Assembly (NCBI RefSeq): GCF_001684335.1
Contig: NZ_LOIC01000044.1
Location: 142,713-184,120, forward strand
Direction of reading: 5' to 3'
DNA: 41,408 nucleotides
Source: Photorhabdus namnaonensis
GTDB lineage: Bacteria > Pseudomonadota > Gammaproteobacteria > Enterobacterales > Enterobacteriaceae
In this document: positions 33,179 through 41,408 of the stretch, piece after piece
How positions within the stretch are numbered: position 1 is the first letter of the stretch
Layout of the letters: each line of letters opens with the position of its first letter
The notes under the pieces: model-generated
The model's input: only the letters and a program-made list of their open reading frames with translations
Told to the model about the DNA's origin: nothing
The model's database searches: none
Made by a program: the position numbers and the translations under genes

Positions 33179-36100
33179 ATGAGGTGGTCTGAAACCTTAA
33201 AAGAAAAACTTTTTGATATCGCTTATAAGAAATTAGAATTATTTAAAAGATTAGATAATGTTATTGATGAACATGCTGAAATCTTGGAGGATATCAGACA
33301 AGATCTTAAACATGATGAAGCGACAGCTATTGCTATTATGTTTGAGCTTGCAAAGATGGGATTCCTATATCAAAGAAGTAGAGATAAGGCCCGCAAAGTC
33401 GCTTTGCCGATGAAGGACAAAACAGCTTCTAAAGACGATTTTACATTATGTGTATCTTATAAAACGTTAACAAAGAGAGATAAAGAGGCGTTTTTAGAAG
33501 CTAATCAACTTTTTGGAGCGGGATGGTTGGTAAATGATGTTGTTGCTCACTTTTCGCAGCAATTAAATCGATCGAAAAGAAACATTATACAAGAATTGTA
33601 TCGCCAAAAATTGATTATTCTCTTAGATGGGGAATATCAGCCATATGGCATGGTTCATCAGTTAGAACAATCTAGCCTTGCTAATTACTTAGCGAATAAG
33701 AGAGCGCCACAGCATCTTAAAGATGACATTAATGTATTGAGATCTCAATTATCTGAGCTGTATAACGTATATCAAAATGATCACCCAACACTGGTATTTT
33801 CAAATGACGGAACGGGTTTTGGTAAGAGCTATGGAGTACTTAATCGTTACATCGAATCGGTTGCTGTTAATATGAAAAGTAGTGATTTTACCAATTTTTT
33901 ATTTGTTACTCCCCAGAAATCACAGATTGATTTTGATAAGAAACTGATTAAAAAGGCGAAGAAAAAAGGCATTGAATTTCTTGGTCTTTACAGCCAGGAA
34001 GATCTGAGAGACTTGAACTTTGTAAACTGGGTTGAAGATTGCAATGGAAAGATTATTGAGAATCGAGAACGTTATTTAACATGGGAAAAAAGAGCGAAAA
34101 ACTCACCGCTAGCATCGAAAGCCAGTAATTTAGCTATTGTTGTTAGAGCGATAGAGAGTATTGAAAAGCAAATTCTAATACAAAAACAGCAAGGTGATGA
34201 CGTTGATCTTATTCAGGATTATGAAGATCAGCTTAAAAAGTGTAAATCTAATTTAACGAGGGTGCTTGATGAGTTATCTGAGGCTGCTTTAAACCAACAA
34301 GAGTCGGCCGTTAATCTACCTGCTATTATGGGAGCAGAGAACAAGATTGAACTGTTGCGTAAAGAAATTATCTTTCATTGTATACCAATGGCGGCAGCGA
34401 TGGTTTCGCCCTGTATTCTGCTAGCAACGACTAGCAAATTTGACAAGCCGATTAAAATGCCACGGATAAATAAGGCAGGTAAATATATTGTAAAATCGAT
34501 ACCTTTTGATTACTTAATTGGTGGAAAAAAGAAACTTACAAACAATACATTAAGTGCTTTTTTAGAATCCCCTGTTGCAGAACAAATTGAACATTTAAAG
34601 ACAGATTTTTTTAAGATCGACGGCGAAAACTATTTTAGAAAACACAATATTAGTTTTACATTAGTGATTGATGAAGAACATGAGGCTTACCGAATTTTTT
34701 CAAACTCGCGTAGTGTGAATTTAATTGATGATAAAGTACAACTTGTTCATGTTTTTGCGGTAACTTACCGTCTATTACAACAAGTGAAAGATATTGATGT
34801 TGCTAAGATGTCATATTTACCTTTTTTCTCTGAGAAAAATGAATTTATTCATGATATCAAGGCGTATTTGGAAAAGAATTGCGAGCTATCTTTAGAAGGC
34901 ACTATTGAACAAAACTTGGAGTCTTTACTTAAACTTTTTTCTGGTAATATCGATTTTGTTCAAATTAAGGGTGATGATATTGAACAGGTCATTAATATTA
35001 CCAGAAATGTATTCAGTTTTTCTCCTAAACGTTTTTTTAATGAAGAATCACTAAAGAAAGTGAAAATTGAATTTGTGCATAGAGGAAGTGGTTGTCAATT
35101 ATATTATTCTACGGATAGTCGAGATAAAAATCCTTCTCTTCACGATACTTATCAACTTGCGATGGTAGTATTGGCTGCTGCCGCGAAGATTTCCAGTCGT
35201 TCACAATTTGCGAAATCACTTAAACAGGCGGGGGATAGTAGTCAAAACTTTTTGATGTATAAATTTATACAGAAAGCAGGAAAAATCAGGAATGAGCTGG
35301 AACAAATGTTTGATCATCCTGCTTCGGAAGAAATGTTGATTTCTAACTTTTATACCTATTTTCAGTCTAAAACCGTATTTACCATAGAACGGATAAAAGA
35401 GTTAGAGTTTCAAGACGAGACATTAAGTCATCTCACGTATGTAAATTTTACTCTTGATCTTATTAAAGAGCAGCCCGAAGTGGCTTTGCTCCGTAGTCTC
35501 TATAACACAAGAAATAGCGTAATTTGTCTCAGTGCGACGACAGGTTTTGCTGAAACCTATTCAGGGCAATATAATCGTAATTTCTTACGACGATTTTGCT
35601 CTGGTAAACCAAATAACTTAGCTATTCAAATCATTGAGCGAAGTGGTACTGATATTGCGTTATTGGCTTCTCTGCGGGATAAACGAGCGGAATTGAGAAC
35701 TATCGACTTTGGTGTATTTAATTCAGATCTTCCTTTATTTGATTTTTGCCAGGATTTTGATGAGAGTTTTAAAATAAAATTTAATTTTCTTAGGAACGAG
35801 CTTTACGGTTTGGATAAAAATTTTAAAAAGAGTTTAAATAACTACCAAAAAATAGAGTTCGAACGCCAGCTTTGTTCTATGCTCCTTGCTGCTTATCAAG
35901 GTAAGCATACGATGAGTTTGGCATTGAGTAATCGTTTTCAGCGTAAATTGAAAAAATATTTTTCCAGATCAGAAGTAAAAATTAAGAATATCAAAAAAGT
36001 GCATAATTCATGGAAAATATTTGAGTATTTACCTTTTGCAAATAAACCTAAGATCCGTGTGATTTTATTTGATGCGGAATTACGTAAAGAGTGTAATATT

Positions 36101-37666
36101 AGAGATTTCATCCATATAAAGGATAAAAATACGAAAATTGTATTACTCTCATCTTATAAAAGTGCCGGTACAGGGTTAAATTATTTTCTTACTTATCCAG
36201 AAGAAGGTGGGGATTTATTTGAGGAGGATTTTGAGCGTTTAGTATTAACGAGTGCGCCATTCTGGAGTGCAATCATTAAGGATGAAAAAACAAATGATAG
36301 GACACTCCACTCATTACAAAACTATCTGCTGCTAATGAAACAATGTTCTGATTCAGATGAGGAAAAATTTCTAAAGGATTTTGATATCAATTTATCAAGT
36401 GGTGAAGATTACCGGTTCTTAATGCGTGAACATATGATTTCTAAACTAAAAGATTTAATGCAAGCTATTGGACGTGTGGAGCGTAAAGATACGAAGATAA
36501 ATACAGAGATATTTATTCCAGATAGTGCTGTAGAGGATGGAATAGTTCTGTTTAATCAATTTACTCGAGTTAAAAAAAATCGTCCGATATTAGAGAGTCT
36601 GTCTTTATTAAATCATCATTTTATGCGGCTATGCGAAAAAGAAAGAATGATGTGTAGTTTTAAATCATGTGAAGAGAGAGAATTATTTGAGGAAAAAATA
36701 GCTAGAAATTCGGCTTTGCTTAAAGAGTTTTTTGAAGATTTTGTTCCAGGGGTGCTCTCAGTTGCAAGGAAAGATAATGCCGAAGCGATTATATTCAATG
36801 AACATCTTAGATCTATTGAAAGTTTGATATCACCATCAAGTTATGTAAAAAAACTGAAATCAAATCCCCATGTCAAAAAATACCAGGCAATGATGGAGGC
36901 GGTTGATGCATTATATATTGATATATCTACTACTCCACAGTTGAAGTTAAGTATTAAAAATCTTGACGATGGGATAGTAACGTTAACGGATATTGAACAT
37001 GGTTATTCAATATATCATCCTAAAGAATGGATATTTTCAGGTATTGGTAATCGAGTTGATGGTAGAAAAGATGAACATGTCACACATCTTTTAAAAGAAA
37101 TTGCAATTCTAAGCAAGAATGTGTTTAAAGATTGCATTCCACATCCTTTTTTCATTCCATTGCTCAAAGGGAATATGGGTGAATATTTATTTACCCTACT
37201 TTTAGATAGACTACATAATTGTCAGCCAATAGATCCTAAATTATTGAGTGAAAAAATAGGAAAAAAAGCTTATGAATTGTTTGATTTTTATATTGAGGCG
37301 GATAAACATTTAATTTGTGTTGATACAAAGAATTGGTCATCTACTTTAGATAAAAGATATCAATCGTTAAAAACGCATAATAATGCTCAAGGAAAAGCTG
37401 AAACTATTTTAAGTTATATTGATAATAAATATGAATCAGTTAAGTTCGTATATTTAAATACTCGCATGGAAAATAATCCATTAAATCTTGAGCAAGAAAT
37501 ATCTCCAGATAGTAAAATTTATTATCTTAACTTATTTAAGGAATACTTTGGGTATGAAAATAAAAAGCAAGATTATGACCAAGATTTTCGTATAGGTTCA
37601 GGAAGTAAGTTAGTTAAAGAAGTTCGTATTAATAAACAAATTTTAAATTTATTACAAGGTGATTGA
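33179..37666 (+). CDS. Large SF2 helicase with C-terminal PD-(D/E)xK nuclease (DdmD-like)
   Basis: 1,495 residues. The first 190 look like two winged-helix segments (about 45-65 and 115-155). The helicase core has Walker A SNDGTGFGKS (Lys216), motif II VIDEEHEA (Asp498), motif III CLSATTGF (Ser785), motif V SYKSAGTGLNYF (995-1001) and motif VI MQAIGRVER (1095-1102). A charged, probably coiled-coil insert lies at about 325-380. The C-terminus has Glu1335 (NMGEYLF), Asp1369 (ELFDFYI) and Asp1382-Thr-Lys1384 (CVDTKNW), the PD-(D/E)xK nuclease pattern. DdmD of Vibrio cholerae joins the same two activities in about 1,190 residues as I recall. ATG 33179 is preferred; an earlier ATG at 33175 is out of frame. 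Codon use is very A+T-rich compared with the cbs side, indicating transfer. Its stop is two bases before the partner gene. Confidence 0.75.
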   Translation: MRWSETLKEKLFDIAYKKLELFKRLDNVIDEHAEILEDIRQDLKHDEATAIAIMFELAKMGFLYQRSRDKARKVALPMKDKTASKDDFTLCVSYKTLTKRDKEAFLEANQLFGAGWLVNDVVAHFSQQLNRSKRNIIQELYRQKLIILLDGEYQPYGMVHQLEQSSLANYLANKRAPQHLKDDINVLRSQLSELYNVYQNDHPTLVFSNDGTGFGKSYGVLNRYIESVAVNMKSSDFTNFLFVTPQKSQIDFDKKLIKKAKKKGIEFLGLYSQEDLRDLNFVNWVEDCNGKIIENRERYLTWEKRAKNSPLASKASNLAIVVRAIESIEKQILIQKQQGDDVDLIQDYEDQLKKCKSNLTRVLDELSEAALNQQESAVNLPAIMGAENKIELLRKEIIFHCIPMAAAMVSPCILLATTSKFDKPIKMPRINKAGKYIVKSIPFDYLIGGKKKLTNNTLSAFLESPVAEQIEHLKTDFFKIDGENYFRKHNISFTLVIDEEHEAYRIFSNSRSVNLIDDKVQLVHVFAVTYRLLQQVKDIDVAKMSYLPFFSEKNEFIHDIKAYLEKNCELSLEGTIEQNLESLLKLFSGNIDFVQIKGDDIEQVINITRNVFSFSPKRFFNEESLKKVKIEFVHRGSGCQLYYSTDSRDKNPSLHDTYQLAMVVLAAAAKISSRSQFAKSLKQAGDSSQNFLMYKFIQKAGKIRNELEQMFDHPASEEMLISNFYTYFQSKTVFTIERIKELEFQDETLSHLTYVNFTLDLIKEQPEVALLRSLYNTRNSVICLSATTGFAETYSGQYNRNFLRRFCSGKPNNLAIQIIERSGTDIALLASLRDKRAELRTIDFGVFNSDLPLFDFCQDFDESFKIKFNFLRNELYGLDKNFKKSLNNYQKIEFERQLCSMLLAAYQGKHTMSLALSNRFQRKLKKYFSRSEVKIKNIKKVHNSWKIFEYLPFANKPKIRVILFDAELRKECNIRDFIHIKDKNTKIVLLSSYKSAGTGLNYFLTYPEEGGDLFEEDFERLVLTSAPFWSAIIKDEKTNDRTLHSLQNYLLLMKQCSDSDEEKFLKDFDINLSSGEDYRFLMREHMISKLKDLMQAIGRVERKDTKINTEIFIPDSAVEDGIVLFNQFTRVKKNRPILESLSLLNHHFMRLCEKERMMCSFKSCEERELFEEKIARNSALLKEFFEDFVPGVLSVARKDNAEAIIFNEHLRSIESLISPSSYVKKLKSNPHVKKYQAMMEAVDALYIDISTTPQLKLSIKNLDDGIVTLTDIEHGYSIYHPKEWIFSGIGNRVDGRKDEHVTHLLKEIAILSKNVFKDCIPHPFFIPLLKGNMGEYLFTLLLDRLHNCQPIDPKLLSEKIGKKAYELFDFYIEADKHLICVDTKNWSSTLDKRYQSLKTHNNAQGKAETILSYIDNKYESVKFVYLNTRMENNPLNLEQEISPDSKIYYLNLFKEYFGYENKKQDYDQDFRIGSGSKLVKEVRINKQILNLLQGD

Positions 37667-37668
37667 TA

Positions 37669-39714
37669 ATGATAAAGTTAGCTGATATTGCTAAAGATTG
37701 TTCTGACGTTTCTCCTGTAGCTAAAACTAACATTTTAGACATTGACGGGAGTATTTCTGGTAATATAGAGAAGCTATTTGAAGTAGATGATGGTAGTGGA
37801 TTATATATTACTCATGGTCAAAAGAGCTTTGTTAAAGAAAAGGGAGAAAGAGACAAAGACTTCTATGCTAAAGTAGATAAGGAAATACAAAAAATCATAA
37901 AGAAAAAACTAAATTTAAATCCATCAGAAAAAGTGTTTTACGATAGTTTTTGGAGTAGTAAAGCAGTTCACTTTTTTTATCTTTCCGACCAGGAATATGA
38001 CATAAAAGGGTTTATTGATAAATTTGAAGAAAATAGCAAATTTTTATGCAATGTTTTTTCTGCGATTGTGGGATTGCATATTAAAAGAATTTTTCTAAAA
38101 GAGCTTGAAGAGAATTATGAAATAGAACCTGAATTTTATAATTCACGAATTTATTTATCAGCAGAAAAACGTGGTAATATAATTGATTCTTTTTATCCGC
38201 GTTTTTATTTCACTTGTCAAAAAGAGTTAGTCGTAAATTTACATAGAAAGGCTTTTAGAATTGAAAAAAAAGTGGACTCATACAATGTGGATTCATACAA
38301 CACAGAAGAAATTCAATTATTATTTAGAACTAAAGAAAATAATTTTCAGGTAACAGATAATATCAATACCAATGAACACTCTAAGAAAAAATTCATGCGA
38401 TTTATGAAAGGATATCGAAATAGTAAAAATTATGTTCAAAACTTGATTATACAAAAAATAAAAGAACTATTAAATCATGCTGAGATCTCTTTTAGTGAAA
38501 GATACTTTAAAGCTGATTATGTCCTTCATGACTTTATCACGGTTAATAAAAATTTATTACATCCTCTGATATTAATAGATGCCAGAATTCCAAAGCATTC
38601 TGCTGATAGTAAATCCAAAATATTTTTGGAAAAAGAGATTAAGGAAGTATTTGAACTACAAGAATTAACTGATTCTCCTGTTCAAGATTTTAATTTATTG
38701 GATAAAAATAAAAACTATTTGGTTCTTAATTCATTGGATGATGGAGCTAAAACCAGTATATTGGTCGAGGGTGAAATTAAAAACACGACATGGGATGCAT
38801 TTAAGCATATTGGAGAAAAGGGAATAGAAGATGCTGAATCGGATTACTATTCGAAATTGAAACACTATAGGTTTGAAGCGCAAGGTGAAACGGTTATTCA
38901 GGGTATAAATTTAGATGATAATATTGTGGAAAACGATAAGAAGACCGGCTTGGAAAGATTAAACAACGAAATAGTTATAAAACTCCAAAAGATCAAGAGT
39001 GAACTTTGGCTAAAAGAGAGAATTTTTAAAGAGAAAAAAATTGCAAATATTGACCTTCCAGATTTAAAGATAACTCTTGTGTATATTAGGATTCCAGAAA
39101 CATATAAGAAAAATAAGGAAATACTTGCTTCAATAGTTGATGTTGATATTCATAACAAAACGCTTTTCATCAATAAACATTCACTTGTAAAGAGTCGGTC
39201 GGCCCTTGATGAAAAATGCGCATTTATGAAGAAAATATCAAGTCTTTATAATGATTCTTTTTATTTGATTGATAATATTGAAGAAGTTATTCTTAGCCGA
39301 TATCACTCAGATAGAATTCCCAGGATCATCGGTAATCAGAAAATAGATAATATTGAATATGCTTTGGAAGATGAAAATTTAGTAAATAGAGTATGTAATC
39401 CGATTGAAACAGTTTTGCCCTATTACTTAGCCCCTAAACAGAATAGTCAGTATGAACATATTTATCTTCAACCGAGGGGAGATGATTTATTGTATTTTGT
39501 ATCACCATGTAATTCACCTAATCAAACGATTGCAAAAGAGAACTTAATTTACAATATTTTGACTATGGATAAAGAGGGTAAACAGATAAATGCTATGGAA
39601 CAAAATATCACATCTATTTTCCTACGTTCTTTTACCAACGATATATTAAGGCTTAGGGAAGTCAGTAAAAGCTCTTTATTTGAGAAAATAGCTAAGATAT
39701 ACATTGAAAACTAG
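37669..39714 (+). CDS. Partner of the helicase-nuclease; possible DdmE-type Argonaute
   Basis: 681 residues from ATG 37669, with AAGGTG eight bases upstream inside the end of the helicase gene; an overlapping TTG at 37663 is possible. No signal peptide or membrane helix; Lys, Glu, Asn and Ile dominate. I found no certain family motif. From about residue 403, QGETVIQGINLDDN (Gln411), then NNEIVIKLQKIKSELWL and NIDLPDL, follow the spacing of an Argonaute MID domain going into PIWI, but the four acidic PIWI catalytic residues are not evident, as in inactive Argonautes. Size and gene order fit DdmE (just under 700 residues as I recall), which uses a DNA guide to find plasmids and loads DdmD. The call rests mainly on context. 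An unrelated DNA-recognition subunit is the alternative. Confidence 0.5.
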   Translation: MIKLADIAKDCSDVSPVAKTNILDIDGSISGNIEKLFEVDDGSGLYITHGQKSFVKEKGERDKDFYAKVDKEIQKIIKKKLNLNPSEKVFYDSFWSSKAVHFFYLSDQEYDIKGFIDKFEENSKFLCNVFSAIVGLHIKRIFLKELEENYEIEPEFYNSRIYLSAEKRGNIIDSFYPRFYFTCQKELVVNLHRKAFRIEKKVDSYNVDSYNTEEIQLLFRTKENNFQVTDNINTNEHSKKKFMRFMKGYRNSKNYVQNLIIQKIKELLNHAEISFSERYFKADYVLHDFITVNKNLLHPLILIDARIPKHSADSKSKIFLEKEIKEVFELQELTDSPVQDFNLLDKNKNYLVLNSLDDGAKTSILVEGEIKNTTWDAFKHIGEKGIEDAESDYYSKLKHYRFEAQGETVIQGINLDDNIVENDKKTGLERLNNEIVIKLQKIKSELWLKERIFKEKKIANIDLPDLKITLVYIRIPETYKKNKEILASIVDVDIHNKTLFINKHSLVKSRSALDEKCAFMKKISSLYNDSFYLIDNIEEVILSRYHSDRIPRIIGNQKIDNIEYALEDENLVNRVCNPIETVLPYYLAPKQNSQYEHIYLQPRGDDLLYFVSPCNSPNQTIAKENLIYNILTMDKEGKQINAMEQNITSIFLRSFTNDILRLREVSKSSLFEKIAKIYIEN

Positions 39715-39815
39715 GTGGAAATTAAAAAGTTTTCTCCGAAAAAGCGGAAGGATCACAGCGGCGGCACCGAGGCTATGCTAAAAGTCACGGTGCTATCTTT
39801 TCCTTCGAAAGAGTG

Positions 39816-39838
39816 CTCCCGCCGACATAAAGCGGGAG
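39816..39838. repeat. Hairpin in the decayed IS end
   Basis: CTCCCGC (39816-39822), loop CGACATAAA, GCGGGAG (39832-39838). Together with the G+C-rich context (39760-39900) this may be part of an IS605-type end or omega-RNA scaffold. Confidence 0.4.
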
Positions 39839-39894
39839 AGGGATTTCGGCGGGACGTTAGCCCCGTAGAGTGTTTCACAACGTCGAGCATCGTC

Positions 39895-40020
39895 ACTGTC
39901 AGGGCTGGAATGAAATGCGCTGGTTGCGGTCATACAGCAAAAGAAAACCGCCTGTCACAAAGCCAATTCGTGTGCCAAGTATGCGGATATAGAGCGAATG
40001 CTGATATCAATGGCGCACGC
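39895..40020 (+). pseudogene. TnpB C-terminal fragment (zinc finger and RuvC-III)
   Basis: [20 protein letters not shown], then [17 protein letters not shown], is the CxxC...CxxC zinc ribbon and the last RuvC motif (Asp in NADINGAR) of IS200/IS605 TnpB. Nothing of the RuvC-I or RuvC-II region precedes it and the frame wanders off after GARRAGL, so it is a relic. The 163-codon frame at 39715-40206 that contains it starts right after the upstream stop and is otherwise unlike any protein I know. It marks the right edge of the A+T-rich operon. Confidence 0.75.
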
Positions 40021-40105
40021 CGTGCTGGCTTGTGGAGGAGCTATGTAGTTAGGTGTAATGAATCGTATTTGAAATCACACCGACTCGCATTCCATTGCAC
40101 CGGAC

Positions 40106-40312
40106 TCACAATAACTGCAAATCAAAATCATCATATCGGCAGTCCCACCGCCAGCATTTTGTCCCGCAGTTCTGCCGTTCACGTATCAACAGGCTGCTTC
40201 CGCTGATTTTTTCCGCACGGATGATTTCACAACCGGCGGCCCGCAGCGTTTGTGTCTGGAGGGTGCGATCCTGTTCGTGGGTTGAAATGCGGGCATAGCC
40301 GTAAAGTGCCAT
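40106..40312 (-). pseudogene. Serine recombinase (resolvase/invertase) N-terminal remnant, frameshifted
   Basis: From ATG 40312 the product reads MALYGYARISTHEQDRTLQT, then LRAAGCEIIRAEKISGSS. YARISTHEQD holds the catalytic Ser of small serine recombinases. After EKISGSS the frame loses homology; the sequence GGCAGAACT followed by CGGGACAAAATGCTGGCGGT in other frames would encode GRT and RDKMLAV of the normal protein, so at least one indel is present. The rest of the catalytic domain and the DNA-binding domain are missing. Confidence 0.75.
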
Positions 40313-40514
40313 AATAATGAAAACTATCTCACCGGGCTGTCTGTTTTGGGTGTACACAAACGAGAAACCGGGTTTAGAATAACAGGCCGGTTTCCTGATT
40401 AGTCTGAGCGATATTCATATATTTGATTTGAAATGAGCTTTTCCTGCTTAATTGAAACGTTTTGATTTTTTCCAGATGATTGATGGAAGTTTTTGATTGC
40501 TTCTCTTTTGTATC

Positions 40515-41213
40515 TTATTTAGCAACCTTTATTTGATCATGAGAAATATCTCCAGGAGTAAGGTATTTACCTGATATATAAAGCTGGTTTTTATATAAGC
40601 GGGAGCCATCAACATAGACGATTTCGTCAGGGTAATAGGCAAGATTCAAATCGCCACCTTCATTATCATCTTCAATTTCATCTCTCAGGTAAAGAGTCCA
40701 GTTCAGGGCGGTTACCGGGATATCCTTAACTTCAAAAATTTTACTGACATCTGAAAATACAAAACTTTTTGCAGCACTTATATTCAATTCACTGCCATCA
40801 GATGAAGGGGAAAACACTGGCTTTTCGTAATTAATTAAATAACCAGTTCCCACAGCATCACTCCAGCCAGTAATCCAACTGGAACTATTTATCAGGAAAT
40901 TATGCAAATCCTTTTTCTCTTTGAGGAAATTGGCATTTCCTATCAAAAAGTTACCATTGTAATAGGCAAAACCATCCAGCACAGGTCGAACATTATTACT
41001 AAAGCTACTAAAAAAATCAGGCAGTTTTTCTTGAATAACTTCTTTGAATGACTTGTAGTCAAGGATTAATTTGAAATTCAAGCTATAACGAACGCCAATT
41101 TGACCTTCTGGACCTATGATTCCCGTATTAACACTTCCGTTTTCAAATTTAAGTTTCATTCCATAAAGCTCTACAGGGTCTATCGATAACGTATTCTCAT
41201 TAATCTTAAACAT
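40515..41213 (-). CDS. Protein of unknown function
   Basis: 232 residues, with a very good ribosome site (AGGAGG, four bases before ATG 41213). There is no signal peptide or membrane segment. The sequence is rich in aromatic residues, Asn, Ser and Asp (GFAYYNGNFLIGNANFLKEK, SSSWITGWSDAVGTGYLINY), suggesting a beta-rich soluble fold. I do not recognise a family. It lies next to the serine recombinase remnant and IS debris, in an A+T-rich stretch, so it is probably accessory. The 195 bases to the window end hold nothing I can identify; whether it belongs to a larger operon cannot be seen. Confidence 0.7.
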   Translation of the reverse strand: MFKINENTLSIDPVELYGMKLKFENGSVNTGIIGPEGQIGVRYSLNFKLILDYKSFKEVIQEKLPDFFSSFSNNVRPVLDGFAYYNGNFLIGNANFLKEKKDLHNFLINSSSWITGWSDAVGTGYLINYEKPVFSPSSDGSELNISAAKSFVFSDVSKIFEVKDIPVTALNWTLYLRDEIEDDNEGGDLNLAYYPDEIVYVDGSRLYKNQLYISGKYLTPGDISHDQIKVAK

Positions 41214-41408
41214 AATTCCTCCTGAGTATTACGGATCATAAAAATGACAAGTTTCGATATTGATCATAGCAGTAAATGTGATTTCGGCAATCTGACATGA
41301 GAAGTAAATTAGATGCCTGATTATAAATAAATTTTCAAAATAATAGATCACTGGAAGGGAACTCAGTCCGATTTTTGCGATCTGATCAATTGCCAAAAAT
41401 CCCAAACC

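Noticed and set aside
33175-33192. Five-codon leader peptide or frameshift at the helicase start
   Set aside because: ATG 33175 gives only MNEVV before a stop. The overlapping ATG 33179 opens the full frame, so the short frame is probably accidental, though coupling cannot be excluded.
33179-39714. Assignment as pPIWI-RE, DISARM or Hachiman system
   Set aside because: pPIWI-RE has a DinG-type helicase and separate nuclease gene; DISARM has a methyltransferase and DrmB; Hachiman has a DUF1837 partner. None of these features is seen.
40106-41213. Prophage or tail-fibre inversion cassette
   Set aside because: The recombinase is a broken N-terminal piece, no inverted crossover sites were seen, and the 232-residue protein has no recognisable tail-fibre features.

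Overview
The window looks like a chromosomal segment of a low-to-medium G+C enterobacterium of the Photorhabdus/Xenorhabdus type (Morganellaceae). The evidence is a backbone in E. coli order (tRNA-Leu(CAG), rsmC, holD, rimI, prfC, osmY, yjjU, yjjV, deoCABD), a 127-bp ERIC element in the form usual for those genera, and many intergenic insertions and gene relics. The genus is inferred from gene content; no search was run.

Layout. (1) 1-5290 is an accessory patch. It holds an IS605-type transposon with divergent tnpB (running off the left edge) and tnpA (early stop), a truncated Fic gene, an AbiE-type toxin-antitoxin pair whose toxin has a stop at codon 10, a 63-bp palindrome present twice, a three-copy operator-like unit, and an intact parDE pair flanked by two ERIC elements. 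(2) 5310-9428 holds a LuxR-type regulator divergent from an APC permease and its coupled partner gene, then relics of an abgB-abgT operon on the other strand. (3) 9697-15869 holds an HpaB-like flavin monooxygenase, an exported Fes-like siderophore esterase, phoA, a Tn3-type transposase fragment, higBA with a stop in higB, and a small membrane protein behind a strong Fur box. (4) 15924-30064 is the conserved backbone: two tRNA-Leu genes, rsmC, holD-rimI, prfC, a short osmY, yjjU-yjjV, a yedJ-like HD hydrolase, nupC and deoCABD. nupC and deoC both have paired CRP sites exactly 52 bp apart, the geometry of CytR-controlled promoters, so nucleoside uptake and catabolism are probably co-regulated. 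(5) 30155-32694 is a reverse trans-sulfuration operon (cystathionine beta-synthase, then a gamma-lyase-type enzyme). (6) 33179-39714 is an A+T-rich two-gene operon encoding a 1,495-residue SF2 helicase with a C-terminal PD-(D/E)xK nuclease and a 681-residue partner that may be an Argonaute-like protein. It is followed by a decayed tnpB end, a frameshifted serine recombinase and an unrecognised gene.

The most interesting item is region 6. Architecture, order and sizes resemble the plasmid-eliminating DdmD/DdmE system of Vibrio cholerae, but the helicase is about 300 residues longer than the DdmD I remember and the partner shows no clear catalytic tetrad, so it may be a divergent branch or a different helicase-nuclease defence system. 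A second theme is toxin silencing: AbiEii and HigB each carry one early in-frame stop while their antitoxins stay open, and the IS tnpA has the same kind of lesion.
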